Source of the DNA: Oceanospirillaceae bacterium UBA2001
GTDB lineage: Bacteria > Pseudomonadota > Gammaproteobacteria > Pseudomonadales > Balneatricaceae
Assembly: GCA_002335115.1 (NCBI GenBank)
Contig: DDCR01000021.1
Location: forward strand, 1 to 34,169
Length of the DNA stretch: 34,169 nt
Direction: 5' to 3'
The position numbers were made by a program, and so were the translations under genes. This document shows positions 23,722-32,073 of this stretch, one piece after another; the first letter of the stretch is position 1; each line of letters starts with the position of its first letter. A model generated the notes under the pieces. The model was not told the origin of the DNA. It saw only the letters and a list, made by a program, of their open reading frames with translations, and made no database searches.

Positions 23722-25257
23722 TCAACCTTCGTTGTCTTCAAGCTTAACAACGTTGGCATAGGCTTCACGCAACCGATCTTTACCAATGCGATCAGTGATT
23801 TCAGCCCATTCTTTGGCTACACCATCTAGCGCTTCTTGAGCAGATTTCTGACCTGACATTGCCTCAGCAACACCGTTAGCCATGGATGACATAAACTGGC
23901 TTACACCAGGAACACGCAAGTCAAACACACGGTTTTGGCTTTTTTCCATGTTCGATAAAGTCGAAACATAGGAATTAGCTGTCTTATCTTCCCAGCCCAG
24001 TCCTTTCCAAAAGTCTACATCTAAATGCTCATCACGGTAAGGGTTAACTCCAAAACGACCAATCTGAAGGTCATGCTGGGCGTTAGCCTCGTTCGAGAAG
24101 AAACACAAGAAATCAAAAGCCATATCTTGCTCTTCAGACATTGACGAGACAGCTGAAGACCAGCCCCAAGTCATATAAGGTGCACGATTTGGCGTAGCAA
24201 AGGTGTCCCACTTTCCAGTATCACGGTTCCACACTTCTCCAGCACCAGGTAGTGGAGCGGCAGCAACCATGTTACGGATGCGACTGTCAGCTCCGTTAGC
24301 CTGAACGTAAGCATCATCCCAGCTATAGCTCATCAAAGTTTGGCCACCACCAAATGAGAAGATCTCATCGCCAAGTCCAAAGTTATTGCCTCCTGGTGGG
24401 AAACTTTTCTGTGCATCAACAAACAACTTTAAACCACGCACGAAGCCTGGTGAGTTAATCAATGGCTCCATCGTTTCTAGATCGAAGAAGAAACCACCTT
24501 TAACATTTGGGTGCTTCGCATAGGGAGCGGCGCGGCTGATAAATGCAGAGAACATCAAATCGTCACGCTTGGCTACTTCAGCTGAGCCATAGTTTAGCTC
24601 ACCGTCACCATCCCAGTCGCTGTCATTAAAGTAAGCTGCCACCTTATTGTAGTCTTCCCAAGTCTCTGGCACGACTAGCTCACTACCCGTATCAGCTAGG
24701 AACTTTGCCTGCACATCAGCATTATCAAAGATATCAGTACGGTACTTAAGGTAGTGACGGTCACCATCCATTGGATATTGAATCATCTGGCCATTCCAAG
24801 TGGCAACGCCAGTGAAACTATCAGTCACATCTGCCATGCCAGTTGAATCAAGGTACTTTTGTGGCACAGGCTCTAAGAAGCGATTAAAGTCACCAATCCA
24901 TAGTGATGCATAAAACAACACGTCGTACGCGTTTTGCTCACTTTGAAAGGGAATCATAATGCGCTGGAACAAGTCACCAAAAGGTACGTGAACCACGTTC
25001 ACTTCGGCACCTGTAAGTTCTGCAAACTGCTCAGCGTGCAGCGCTGTTGGCTCACCAATAACAGGGATTGCGTGAGTGATGACATTCAATGAACGTCCAG
25101 AATAATCCTTAGCGTCAATAGCTTCGTAGCTACACGTGCCTGGTAAATCCTTCTCAATACCAAATTGTGAATAGTCCTTTGCCATTGCTGGCGATGCTGC
25201 CGCAACAGCGAGCGCCAGTGCCGACGCTGGACCAATAAACTTCTTTATTTTTATCAT
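23722..25257 (-). CDS. Extracellular solute-binding protein, family 1 (polyol/sugar-type)
   Basis: Periplasmic receptor of the importer, 511 residues, longer than most sugar-binding proteins (about 420). It has a Sec signal peptide (MIKIKKF, hydrophobic core, ASPAMA cleavage near 26). The mature part shows cluster B/F-type features: HAEQFAELTGAEVNVVHVPFGDLFQRI, DVLFYASLWIGDF and a tryptophan- and aspartate-rich central region (DSDWDGDGELNYG). It follows the alcohol dehydrogenase gene by 36 bases and precedes both permeases. A polyol, alcohol-derived or sugar ligand is suggested by family and neighbour. The exact ligand is unknown. Confidence 0.9.
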   Translation of the reverse strand: MIKIKKFIGPASALALAVAAASPAMAKDYSQFGIEKDLPGTCSYEAIDAKDYSGRSLNVITHAIPVIGEPTALHAEQFAELTGAEVNVVHVPFGDLFQRIMIPFQSEQNAYDVLFYASLWIGDFNRFLEPVPQKYLDSTGMADVTDSFTGVATWNGQMIQYPMDGDRHYLKYRTDIFDNADVQAKFLADTGSELVVPETWEDYNKVAAYFNDSDWDGDGELNYGSAEVAKRDDLMFSAFISRAAPYAKHPNVKGGFFFDLETMEPLINSPGFVRGLKLFVDAQKSFPPGGNNFGLGDEIFSFGGGQTLMSYSWDDAYVQANGADSRIRNMVAAAPLPGAGEVWNRDTGKWDTFATPNRAPYMTWGWSSAVSSMSEEQDMAFDFLCFFSNEANAQHDLQIGRFGVNPYRDEHLDVDFWKGLGWEDKTANSYVSTLSNMEKSQNRVFDLRVPGVSQFMSSMANGVAEAMSGQKSAQEALDGVAKEWAEITDRIGKDRLREAYANVVKLEDNEG

Positions 25258-25293
25258 ACTATACTCCAGTTTAGTTTAATTTTTTGATTCAGT

Positions 25294-26346
25294 TTAGGGA
25301 ATCAGAACCGCTCGGCCACTGATCTTACCTTCATGTAAATCACGCAAAGCAACATTAGCGTCTCTAAGCGAGTATTCTTTGGTAGTCAGATCTACCAGGC
25401 CTCGATGAGCTAACTCCATAAGCTCAGTCAGTTCAGCCCATGTTCCTACTAGATTACCAATGATATTTTTTTCCGTGATGACTAAGTCAACCGTTGGAAC
25501 TTGAATATCTTCACCATACCCCACTACATAATAACTACCCGCAGCTCGGGTCATTTCCAAACCCTTCCGGGTTGTGCCTTTTTCACCAACAAAGTCGAGT
25601 ACCGCCTGTGCACCCATGCCTTTGGTCAGTGATAAAACTGCTTCAACCTCGCCACCATCAGCTTGTACTAAATAGTTGGCGCCACACTTGCCAGCAAGCT
25701 CAAGTGATTTCGCCGACGTGTCCACTACAATAATTTCTGCGGCACACATGGCGCGCAAAACTTGAATGGCGATGTGTCCCAATCCACCGGCTCCAATTAC
25801 CACACAATATTCGCCCGGCAATAAATGCCGCGTGGCTTTTTTCGCTGCTCTGTATGCGGTTAGGCCTGCATCTGAGTAGGGTGCGACTTCTTTGGGTAAT
25901 AATGAGTCAGGTAATTTGATGATATTACGTTCAGAGGTGACCAAAGCTTCCGCATAACCACCATCTGAATCAAGGCCAGGAAAAGTGCCTTCGCCGTGCA
26001 TGTCTTGCCCACGACGACACGCAATACAGGTGCCGTTAGAAATCTTTGGATGCACAATAACAGGGTCGCCTTTTTTGAGCCCTTCAACCTCTGGACCCAC
26101 GTCCTCAACCCAACCAGCATTTTCATGACCCAAAATGAGGGGTAACAGCTGATCTCCTGTCGGGTCCATGTGCGGACGCCAAACTCCTTCTATCACGTGC
26201 AGGTCGGTGCGACAGACACCTGCTCCACCAATACGTACAATCACGTCAGAACCCTTGGTAATGGTAGGGTCGGGTACATCTTTGTACTCAACCCACGTCG
26301 ATGCTGTTAGATCGTCATCGTATGTATGTAGAACTTGCGCCTTCAT
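25294..26346 (-). CDS. Zinc-dependent alcohol dehydrogenase (MDR family)
   Basis: Oxidises an alcohol with NAD(P). In the 350-residue protein the catalytic zinc ligands are C45 (GVCRTDLH), H74-E75 (GHENAG) and probably D159. The Rossmann motif is GAGGLG (185-190). The structural-zinc loop is eroded: of the four usual cysteines only C107 and C110 remain, with N104 and G118 at the other two positions, so it probably lacks that zinc. ATG 26346 has GGAG at -9; a longer frame to 26403 is less likely. It is the first gene of the ABC operon and diverges from the AcoR-like regulator, which suggests that the importer brings in the alcohol or polyol that this enzyme oxidises. Confidence 0.9.
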   Translation of the reverse strand: MKAQVLHTYDDDLTASTWVEYKDVPDPTITKGSDVIVRIGGAGVCRTDLHVIEGVWRPHMDPTGDQLLPLILGHENAGWVEDVGPEVEGLKKGDPVIVHPKISNGTCIACRRGQDMHGEGTFPGLDSDGGYAEALVTSERNIIKLPDSLLPKEVAPYSDAGLTAYRAAKKATRHLLPGEYCVVIGAGGLGHIAIQVLRAMCAAEIIVVDTSAKSLELAGKCGANYLVQADGGEVEAVLSLTKGMGAQAVLDFVGEKGTTRKGLEMTRAAGSYYVVGYGEDIQVPTVDLVITEKNIIGNLVGTWAELTELMELAHRGLVDLTTKEYSLRDANVALRDLHEGKISGRAVLIP

Positions 26347-26426
26347 GTAAATCTCCGAAAAATAGTACGCTCTGTTTGGTTTATCGATTGAATATACCGA
26401 CAAACTTCTACAATAAGTCAGTCATG

Positions 26427-26474
26427 GGTGTTCAATTTTTGCCAAACTTTCGTTTTTAGGTGTTCAAAAATTGA
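26427..26474. promoter_or_regulatory. Paired operator candidate between alcohol dehydrogenase and regulator genes
   Basis: GGTGTTCAA occurs twice in the same orientation, at 26427-26435 and 26459-26467, exactly 32 bases apart (about three helical turns). Overlapping these, TCAATTTTTG (26432-26441) and CAAAAATTGA (26465-26474) form a perfect 10-bp inverted repeat. This arrangement in a 198-bp divergent region, next to an AcoR-like regulator, is a strong binding-site candidate. I see no convincing sigma-54 -24/-12 promoter here. Confidence 0.6.
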
Positions 26475-26544
26475 TCATTTTCATAAATTTCCTTTATTTA
26501 TGACACATTAGTTGGCATATTATTGGGCAAATTAGGAGATTATT

Positions 26545-28410
26545 GTGCAAACAGCATTTGAAAAAGCGCGCAAAGGCCTTGAGCTGAATGGCAAATTCGC
26601 TTACGGCGCTATGCCATCATCGATTGCCGACAGTTGGAAACGCTGCATACGGCATGGCCTAGACCCCATTAGCAAACCAGAGGAGTGTGTAGTATCTCAC
26701 ACAGACCTGCAACAACGCCGTAATAAGTTAGATCTTGTGATGCGTTTAGCTCGGCCTGAGCTAGAACTGCTCAGCGCACAAATTGCTGGGCCTAATTTTT
26801 TATTAGCTTTTGCTGATAGCGATGGTGTCATCCTAGATCGCATTGTGGATAACGAATTTAGTCAGTCAAATTGTGGCAAGAGCATCATTCCAGGATCTAT
26901 CTGGAGTGAGGAAATCCGTGGCACCAATGCCCTTGGATTGGCCCTCCACAGTGGGGTGCCCTGCAACGTCACTGGCCCAGAACACTTTTTTTCTAATGAA
27001 GGCAGAGTGTCATGCTTATCAGCACCAATATTTGACAGTGGTGGTGAATTAATCGGTTTGATTGATGCCTCTTCAGAGGTCACGGTGCGCCAATACCACA
27101 CCTTAGCTTTGGTAAATTTAGCAGCCCAAAATGTCGAAAACCGACTGTTTGTAGACGATCATCGGGGTCACCATATTATCCAGTTTCATCCACGGCAAGA
27201 ATACCTTCATACGCAGAATGTGGCCATGATCGCCTTTAATCAGGACGGTGCGATTACCGGTGCTAACCGCCGCACTAGTGAGCTTTTAACAGGCCTAAAA
27301 CTGACCAGCACCCCCAAGTTTGAAGACGTGTTTATGGGCCAGTTCCGCTCTCTCATTGGGCGCATTTGTAGGGGTGAAGTGGTACAGATTAAAGACTGGC
27401 TGCATTCTGGGTATTTTGCCCGTCTCAGACTCACACATAGTGTTAAAGCCTCACTTTCAAAAACACAATTCTTTTTACCAGCTGATCCTATCTATCACTT
27501 ACGCCAAGCAACCGAAAGCTCAACGTCAGGGCGCATTTTTAAGGATGAAGCCCTCAGGCATAACCTCAGATTAGGCAAAAAATCAGCCCAACAAGGCCTG
27601 CCTGTAATGATTTTGGGTGAAAAAGGCACAGGCAAGAATACCATTGCTGAAGAAATGCATGAGCAGTTGCATGCAAGTCAACACTTTATTATGGTTGACT
27701 GCTCAACAGTGGATGAGACTTCAGTTGAGAGCCAACTAATTGCGCAAATGAAATCCAAGTCTGAATCTGGCGAACTAGCTCCTGATAAAATTGACCTTAA
27801 TAAAGGGGGCACCCTTTACCTAGACAGAATTGATCAGTTGCCTCCTGACATTGCTCCCATGCTCAACACATTATTGAATCGAGTCATGCAAAGACGCAAC
27901 CCACTGTTAGGTGATGGCGAGTGGGTCATCCTTAGTAGTGCTCATACCGATGAAATTAAGACTGCTTCAAAAGGGCCACTTGGACCGCTAATCAAACGTC
28001 TTTCAGGATTCTCACTGTTCTTGCCCAAACTAAATCACCGGTCTGATTTTCAGCATGTTTGCAATGCGATGCTAAGGTCAATTTCACCTCAGCATGCCTT
28101 ATCAAACTGTGCCATTGACGCACTGAGGAAAAGCTCTAGCATTGATAATTTATCTGATTTAGATTGGAGTTCTCGCACCCTTGCCTCTCAGCATCATGAG
28201 GGTATTATACGCGCTGAGGGTGTCACTCGAATTTTAGGGCATCATGAGTTTGATATCGTCGCCTGCCCTCGATGCACTGGCCAAATGGCTAAAGAAGTGC
28301 AGTGCCTCGAAATTCGGAAAATGATTCGGGAATGTACGGGCAATGTTGCCCTTGCTGCAAGACAACTTGGGGTGGCGCGCAATACGGTTTACGCTCACTC
28401 CATTGACTAA
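26545..28410 (+). CDS. AcoR/DhaR-like regulator with degenerate AAA+ domain
   Basis: Probable activator of the divergent alcohol dehydrogenase/ABC operon, 621 residues. An N-terminal GAF-type sensor (about 70-200) contains SEEIRGTNALGLAL, typical of acetoin/glycerol-type regulators. A PAS-like region follows, then an AAA+ domain (about 335-510) and a Fis-type HTH (about 590-617, ECTGNVALAARQLGVARNTV). Walker A is kept (GEKGTGKN, 358-365). The GAFTGA sigma-54 contact loop is missing, Walker B reads YLDRID so its glutamate is R428, and the arginine-finger region reads GPLGPLIKRL. It therefore probably works without sigma-54 and without ATP hydrolysis, as reported for DhaR at sigma-70 promoters. 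The start is GTG with TAGGAG six bases upstream. Confidence 0.88.
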   Translation: MQTAFEKARKGLELNGKFAYGAMPSSIADSWKRCIRHGLDPISKPEECVVSHTDLQQRRNKLDLVMRLARPELELLSAQIAGPNFLLAFADSDGVILDRIVDNEFSQSNCGKSIIPGSIWSEEIRGTNALGLALHSGVPCNVTGPEHFFSNEGRVSCLSAPIFDSGGELIGLIDASSEVTVRQYHTLALVNLAAQNVENRLFVDDHRGHHIIQFHPRQEYLHTQNVAMIAFNQDGAITGANRRTSELLTGLKLTSTPKFEDVFMGQFRSLIGRICRGEVVQIKDWLHSGYFARLRLTHSVKASLSKTQFFLPADPIYHLRQATESSTSGRIFKDEALRHNLRLGKKSAQQGLPVMILGEKGTGKNTIAEEMHEQLHASQHFIMVDCSTVDETSVESQLIAQMKSKSESGELAPDKIDLNKGGTLYLDRIDQLPPDIAPMLNTLLNRVMQRRNPLLGDGEWVILSSAHTDEIKTASKGPLGPLIKRLSGFSLFLPKLNHRSDFQHVCNAMLRSISPQHALSNCAIDALRKSSSIDNLSDLDWSSRTLASQHHEGIIRAEGVTRILGHHEFDIVACPRCTGQMAKEVQCLEIRKMIRECTGNVALAARQLGVARNTVYAHSID

Positions 28411-28496
28411 AGCTGACGCCATAGACACGGCTTCTCATAACCGTCAAAGACCCAACTGCTCCAAACTTTAAATCTCAGAGAACCCTAAAAAGGTGA

Positions 28497-30188
28497 TCAA
28501 CGCAGAAAACTTATGAGCAAGTAAATGGCCAGCAGAACCGCAACCCAAAGAACCATGCTACCTGCAGGGTGATCACGGGAAAGTAAGCTGCTTGGGCCTT
28601 CATGCCTTTGTGCTAGATAGTTTAAACCTGAATCTAATTTGGCCAGAAAACTGCGACGAATCATGCCATCGATCTTCCAAATAGTGGCAAACAAACGACG
28701 TAATACTAAACGGAAAAAACGTCGATAAGTCCAATCGAAATCCAGAGTAATAGTGAGTGTTCGTTTCATCAAAGGAAGCATAATAAAAAAAGCAAAACCT
28801 GAAAATAATAACAGCTGCAACATCTGCACAACGTGAGTCACAGTATAAGGCACATAAGTGACCTCGTAAGGTAACATTGCATATAAATATTCTGGCCAAA
28901 TTCCAAGACCAATACAAATACTTGCAAACAGGATCATTGCTAATCTCATACTCCAAGGAGGATCTGAAGGACGCAAACCTGAATCTTTTTGGAAAAATAC
29001 AAACCAAGGGAATTTGATTCCAGCGTGAAGAAAGACCCCGGCTGATGCAGCCATTAGCATAAACCAGACGAAAGTTAGACTTTCATCTGCAGCCGCTTGA
29101 CTGATCATAGACTTACTGATAAATCCTGAAGTCAATGGGAATGAGGAAATCGACAGTGCACCAATAATACTGCAAAAGGCTGTGAGTGGCATACTCTGAA
29201 ACAGACCTCCTAAATCAGTACACTTGCGCCTGCCCGTCATGTATAGAACGGATCCAGCCGACATGAGCAGTAAGCCCTTGTAGATGATGTGTGTGAATGC
29301 ATGTGCAGCAACACCGTTCAACGCCATTTCCGTACCAATGCCAACGCCAGTCACCATAAAGCCCACTTGATTTACGATGCTGTAAGCAAGAATTCTGCGC
29401 ATGTCATTTTCTAGCAGGGCATAAATAATGCCATAAAATATCATGAATACACCAATAAAAATCAGCACTTCAGTGCCCGGGAAACCACGTAGCAAAACAT
29501 ATACAGCGGCTTTAGTGGTAAAAGCCGAAAGGAATACTGCGCCACTAAAAGAAGCTTCTGGATAGGCATCAGATAACCATGCTGATAAAGGAGGTGCCGC
29601 AGCGTTAATCAGGAAGCCCATAAGTATAAAAATGGTACCGAATGTATTGGGTTCCATGGCAGTAAATGCAGTCGAGCCAGTCTCTACAATATGTGACAAT
29701 ATGCCTATTAATAATAGTGTCCCACCGAAAACGTGGACAAAGAAATATCGCATTGAGATTTGATAAGAACGCTTGCCACCCGCCGAAAGAACAACGACTG
29801 TTGACGCAACAGCCATTATTTCCCAAAAAATAAACAGGCTTATGAGGTCTCCAGCAAAGACAACCCCAATGGCACTGCCCGCATAAACAAATACTGAAAC
29901 TAATTCCAATACTCGCTTTTGCTTGAGTGCAAATAAGCTTCCACCAAACGTCATTATAGAAAAAACAGTGGCGAACAGACGACTTATTGAATCACTCTGA
30001 ATAAAGGCAAGATTATAATCTAACAGAGACAAAGTAGAGAAAGTGCCGTTTGGCAAGCTCCATACGAGGTAAAGTGTTAACAACGGCAGCCCTAGTGTAA
30101 GCATAGGTCTTAGTCTTTGACCTATGATCGGCAGTAAGAATGCGCCAATAATTAGCACTAGGCCTGGTGGGAAGTCACTCATTGTCAT
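28497..30188 (-). CDS. Third antiporter-like subunit (MrpD/NuoM-like) lacking the TM7 lysine
   Basis: Large membrane protein, 563 residues, of the proton-conducting transporter family shared by Mrp antiporters and complex I. About 14 helices are visible, with an extended C-terminus that includes a charged region (KRTLTITLDFDWTYRRFFRL) and a final helix. The TM5 glutamate is kept (E123, FIFWEIMAV) and a TM8 lysine is present (K226, AFTTKAAVY). The position of the TM7 lysine is N195 in LINAAAPPLSAWL. The start overlaps the 83-residue gene by 14 bases. It ends the operon, converging with the regulator. Its subunit role, channel or structural, is open. Confidence 0.85.
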   Translation of the reverse strand: MTMSDFPPGLVLIIGAFLLPIIGQRLRPMLTLGLPLLTLYLVWSLPNGTFSTLSLLDYNLAFIQSDSISRLFATVFSIMTFGGSLFALKQKRVLELVSVFVYAGSAIGVVFAGDLISLFIFWEIMAVASTVVVLSAGGKRSYQISMRYFFVHVFGGTLLLIGILSHIVETGSTAFTAMEPNTFGTIFILMGFLINAAAPPLSAWLSDAYPEASFSGAVFLSAFTTKAAVYVLLRGFPGTEVLIFIGVFMIFYGIIYALLENDMRRILAYSIVNQVGFMVTGVGIGTEMALNGVAAHAFTHIIYKGLLLMSAGSVLYMTGRRKCTDLGGLFQSMPLTAFCSIIGALSISSFPLTSGFISKSMISQAAADESLTFVWFMLMAASAGVFLHAGIKFPWFVFFQKDSGLRPSDPPWSMRLAMILFASICIGLGIWPEYLYAMLPYEVTYVPYTVTHVVQMLQLLLFSGFAFFIMLPLMKRTLTITLDFDWTYRRFFRLVLRRLFATIWKIDGMIRRSFLAKLDSGLNYLAQRHEGPSSLLSRDHPAGSMVLWVAVLLAIYLLISFLR

Positions 30189-30426
30189 AATAGGTGTCCT
30201 TGCGCTTTAAAAGTAGACCGAGTGCCTTAGCAAAAAGTACCATGCTGATACAGGTCACAAGCGCAAACCAGGAAAAGAAGCCAAACGTACCGTCTATCTG
30301 GAAGTAAGGGTGAGCATGAATAAAAAAATCAGCCATGACGAGTAGAAATAACATAGCAATGCCGCCTCGCCAAAGTAAGCGTATGGTCTTTTCTCTAACG
30401 AGCCAATGCTTCTCTTGCTCATTCAT
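30175..30426 (-). CDS. Small two-helix membrane protein of the Mrp-like operon
   Basis: Unnamed 83-residue protein with two helices (about 22-36 and 45-68) and a charged tail ending KRKDTYYDNE. ATG 30426 has GGAGAG about 10 bases upstream and gives a short basic N-terminus; the frame is open further to 30489 but without a better ribosome site. Its end overlaps the start of the third antiporter-like gene by 14 bases, so it is probably an obligate partner of that subunit. It does not match MrpE, F or G as I know them. Confidence 0.72.
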   Translation of the reverse strand: MNEQEKHWLVREKTIRLLWRGGIAMLFLLVMADFFIHAHPYFQIDGTFGFFSWFALVTCISMVLFAKALGLLLKRKDTYYDNE

Positions 30427-30579
30427 ACTTTCTCTCCACTCTGGATTTTTAAGAGAAGGCCATACACAATTCTTGTTAACAAATGGCAAGCTTCAGATGC
30501 AAGTGAAAATACTATTGACGTTGATTTTTTATCATTCTTAATATCTGGACACTGAGTCATTTCATTAGTTTCCATGAGT

Positions 30580-32073
30580 CTATTGCTGAGGCTCTAAAAT
30601 AGCAGAAGCCAATTCGTGAAGAGGGTTGGGGTAGATAAACAAGACCAAACAACCCAAGGTTGCAATACCTATGGCGATTAATGAAGCCATAGGCGCTTCT
30701 TTTATTTGAACTTTGGCAGCAGACTCTCCATGCTCACTTTTAGCTGGAATATTGGAGAAAAAAGCGTGAAAAGGTATTGGCATCAAGTAGGCAATATTGA
30801 GTAGTGAACTGAGCATTAGGATGGCCATAATAATTAATTGTTCAGTTTCTAATGTAGCCATTAACAAGTACCACTTGCTCCATGTTCCACCTGTGGGAGG
30901 CAAGCCAATAATGCTCAGACTACCAATAAAGAACGCCACCATAGTAAAAGGCATTTGCCTACCCAGACCTCGCATTTCACTGATGTTACTTTTGTGTGCA
31001 GCCACCAAAATTGCACCCGCACAAAAGAATAAGGTAATTTTTCCAAAGGCATGCATTGCGATATTCATTGAACTTGCAATAACGCCTGATGATGTGGCCA
31101 AGAGTACCCCAATAGTAATATAGCCCAGCTGGCTAACTGTTGAATAAGCCAGCCTGGCTTTTAAATTGTCCTGTCGCATAGCAACGAATGAAGCAAGCAA
31201 TACGGAAGCGCCAGCTAGGTATAGTAAAAACTGTGTAGTGGGCAAAACGACTAATAAATCAAGGCCAAAAATAAACACACCGACTTTCATTACGGTGAAA
31301 ACGCCCGCCTTAACTACAGCCACTGCATGCAGTAAGGCGCTGACGGGAGTTGGTGCGACCATGGCAGCCGGCAACCACCGATGGAAAGGCATAATGGCAG
31401 CCTTACCAATGCCAAAAATAAATAGGACTAAAATTATACCTAGCAAAGTCGTGTTTGCTTCTGCTGGAAATACGCCACCTGAAGTGAAATCTAGCCTACC
31501 AGCAACCACCCATGTACCCACAATTGCCAACAGAAAAAATGCGACAGAGGTGCCAAGTAAAATACCGAGATATGTTCGCCCACCCTTTTTTGCACCCTCT
31601 GTCCCCGAGTGAGTAACAAGAGGATAGGTGGAGAGTGTGAGTACCTCATAAAAGATAAACAAGGTAAACAAGTTATCGGCAAAGGCAACTCCCATGACAC
31701 TGCCTATGGCAATGGCAAAGCAACAAAAAAACCGTGTTTGATGGTCTTCATTATGGCCACGCATGTACCCCATGGAATAGATGATAGTCACAAACCATAA
31801 AAAGCTTGCGATCAATGAAAATATCACCCCCAGTGGTTCTACAGAAAAATTTACACTCAATCCAGGTAAAACTTGTAGCCAATGGACAGTGATAGTTTCA
31901 CCAGCATCGACACCGAGATAAATAGTAACCACTGCATAAAACACCAGCACACTGGTGCCAATGCTAACCGCTTCTCTTAGGTTTTGATGGCGTCTTAACG
32001 CCACAATACCCAAGGTTGCAAAAATCGGTAAAAGAATACACAACTGCAGCAATGTGGCTAGGGATGAATTCAT
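30580..32073 (-). CDS. Antiporter-like subunit, NuoL/MrpA-N-like
   Basis: Membrane subunit of 497 residues with about 14 helices and complete ion-path residues: E143 in TM5 (LFIFYEVLTLSTYPLV), K224 in TM7 (GKAAIMPFHRWLP) and K255 in TM8 (VVKAGVFTVMKV). The APTPVSALLHA motif after the TM7 loop is closer to NuoL and the N-terminal half of MrpA than to MrpD. It may therefore stand in for a split MrpA. Its ATG overlaps the preceding gene by 4 bases. A 153-bp gap follows before the 83-residue gene. Confidence 0.87.
   Translation of the reverse strand: MNSSLATLLQLCILLPIFATLGIVALRRHQNLREAVSIGTSVLVFYAVVTIYLGVDAGETITVHWLQVLPGLSVNFSVEPLGVIFSLIASFLWFVTIIYSMGYMRGHNEDHQTRFFCCFAIAIGSVMGVAFADNLFTLFIFYEVLTLSTYPLVTHSGTEGAKKGGRTYLGILLGTSVAFFLLAIVGTWVVAGRLDFTSGGVFPAEANTTLLGIILVLFIFGIGKAAIMPFHRWLPAAMVAPTPVSALLHAVAVVKAGVFTVMKVGVFIFGLDLLVVLPTTQFLLYLAGASVLLASFVAMRQDNLKARLAYSTVSQLGYITIGVLLATSSGVIASSMNIAMHAFGKITLFFCAGAILVAAHKSNISEMRGLGRQMPFTMVAFFIGSLSIIGLPPTGGTWSKWYLLMATLETEQLIIMAILMLSSLLNIAYLMPIPFHAFFSNIPAKSEHGESAAKVQIKEAPMASLIAIGIATLGCLVLFIYPNPLHELASAILEPQQ

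Noticed and set aside
26404..26460. Sigma-54 promoter suspected from TTTGGCAAAAATTGAAC before the alcohol dehydrogenase gene
   Set aside because: The TGGC is present but the TTGC element at the correct spacing is not, and the neighbouring regulator lacks GAFTGA.
28600..29007. 135-codon minus-strand frame inside the third antiporter-like gene
   Set aside because: Overlaps the conserved gene in another frame and has no Shine-Dalgarno or family motif.
31166..31612. 148-codon plus-strand frame inside the NuoL/MrpA-like gene
   Set aside because: Antisense to a well-conserved membrane protein gene; its composition (Thr/Lys/Pro-rich) is what reversed helix codons give.
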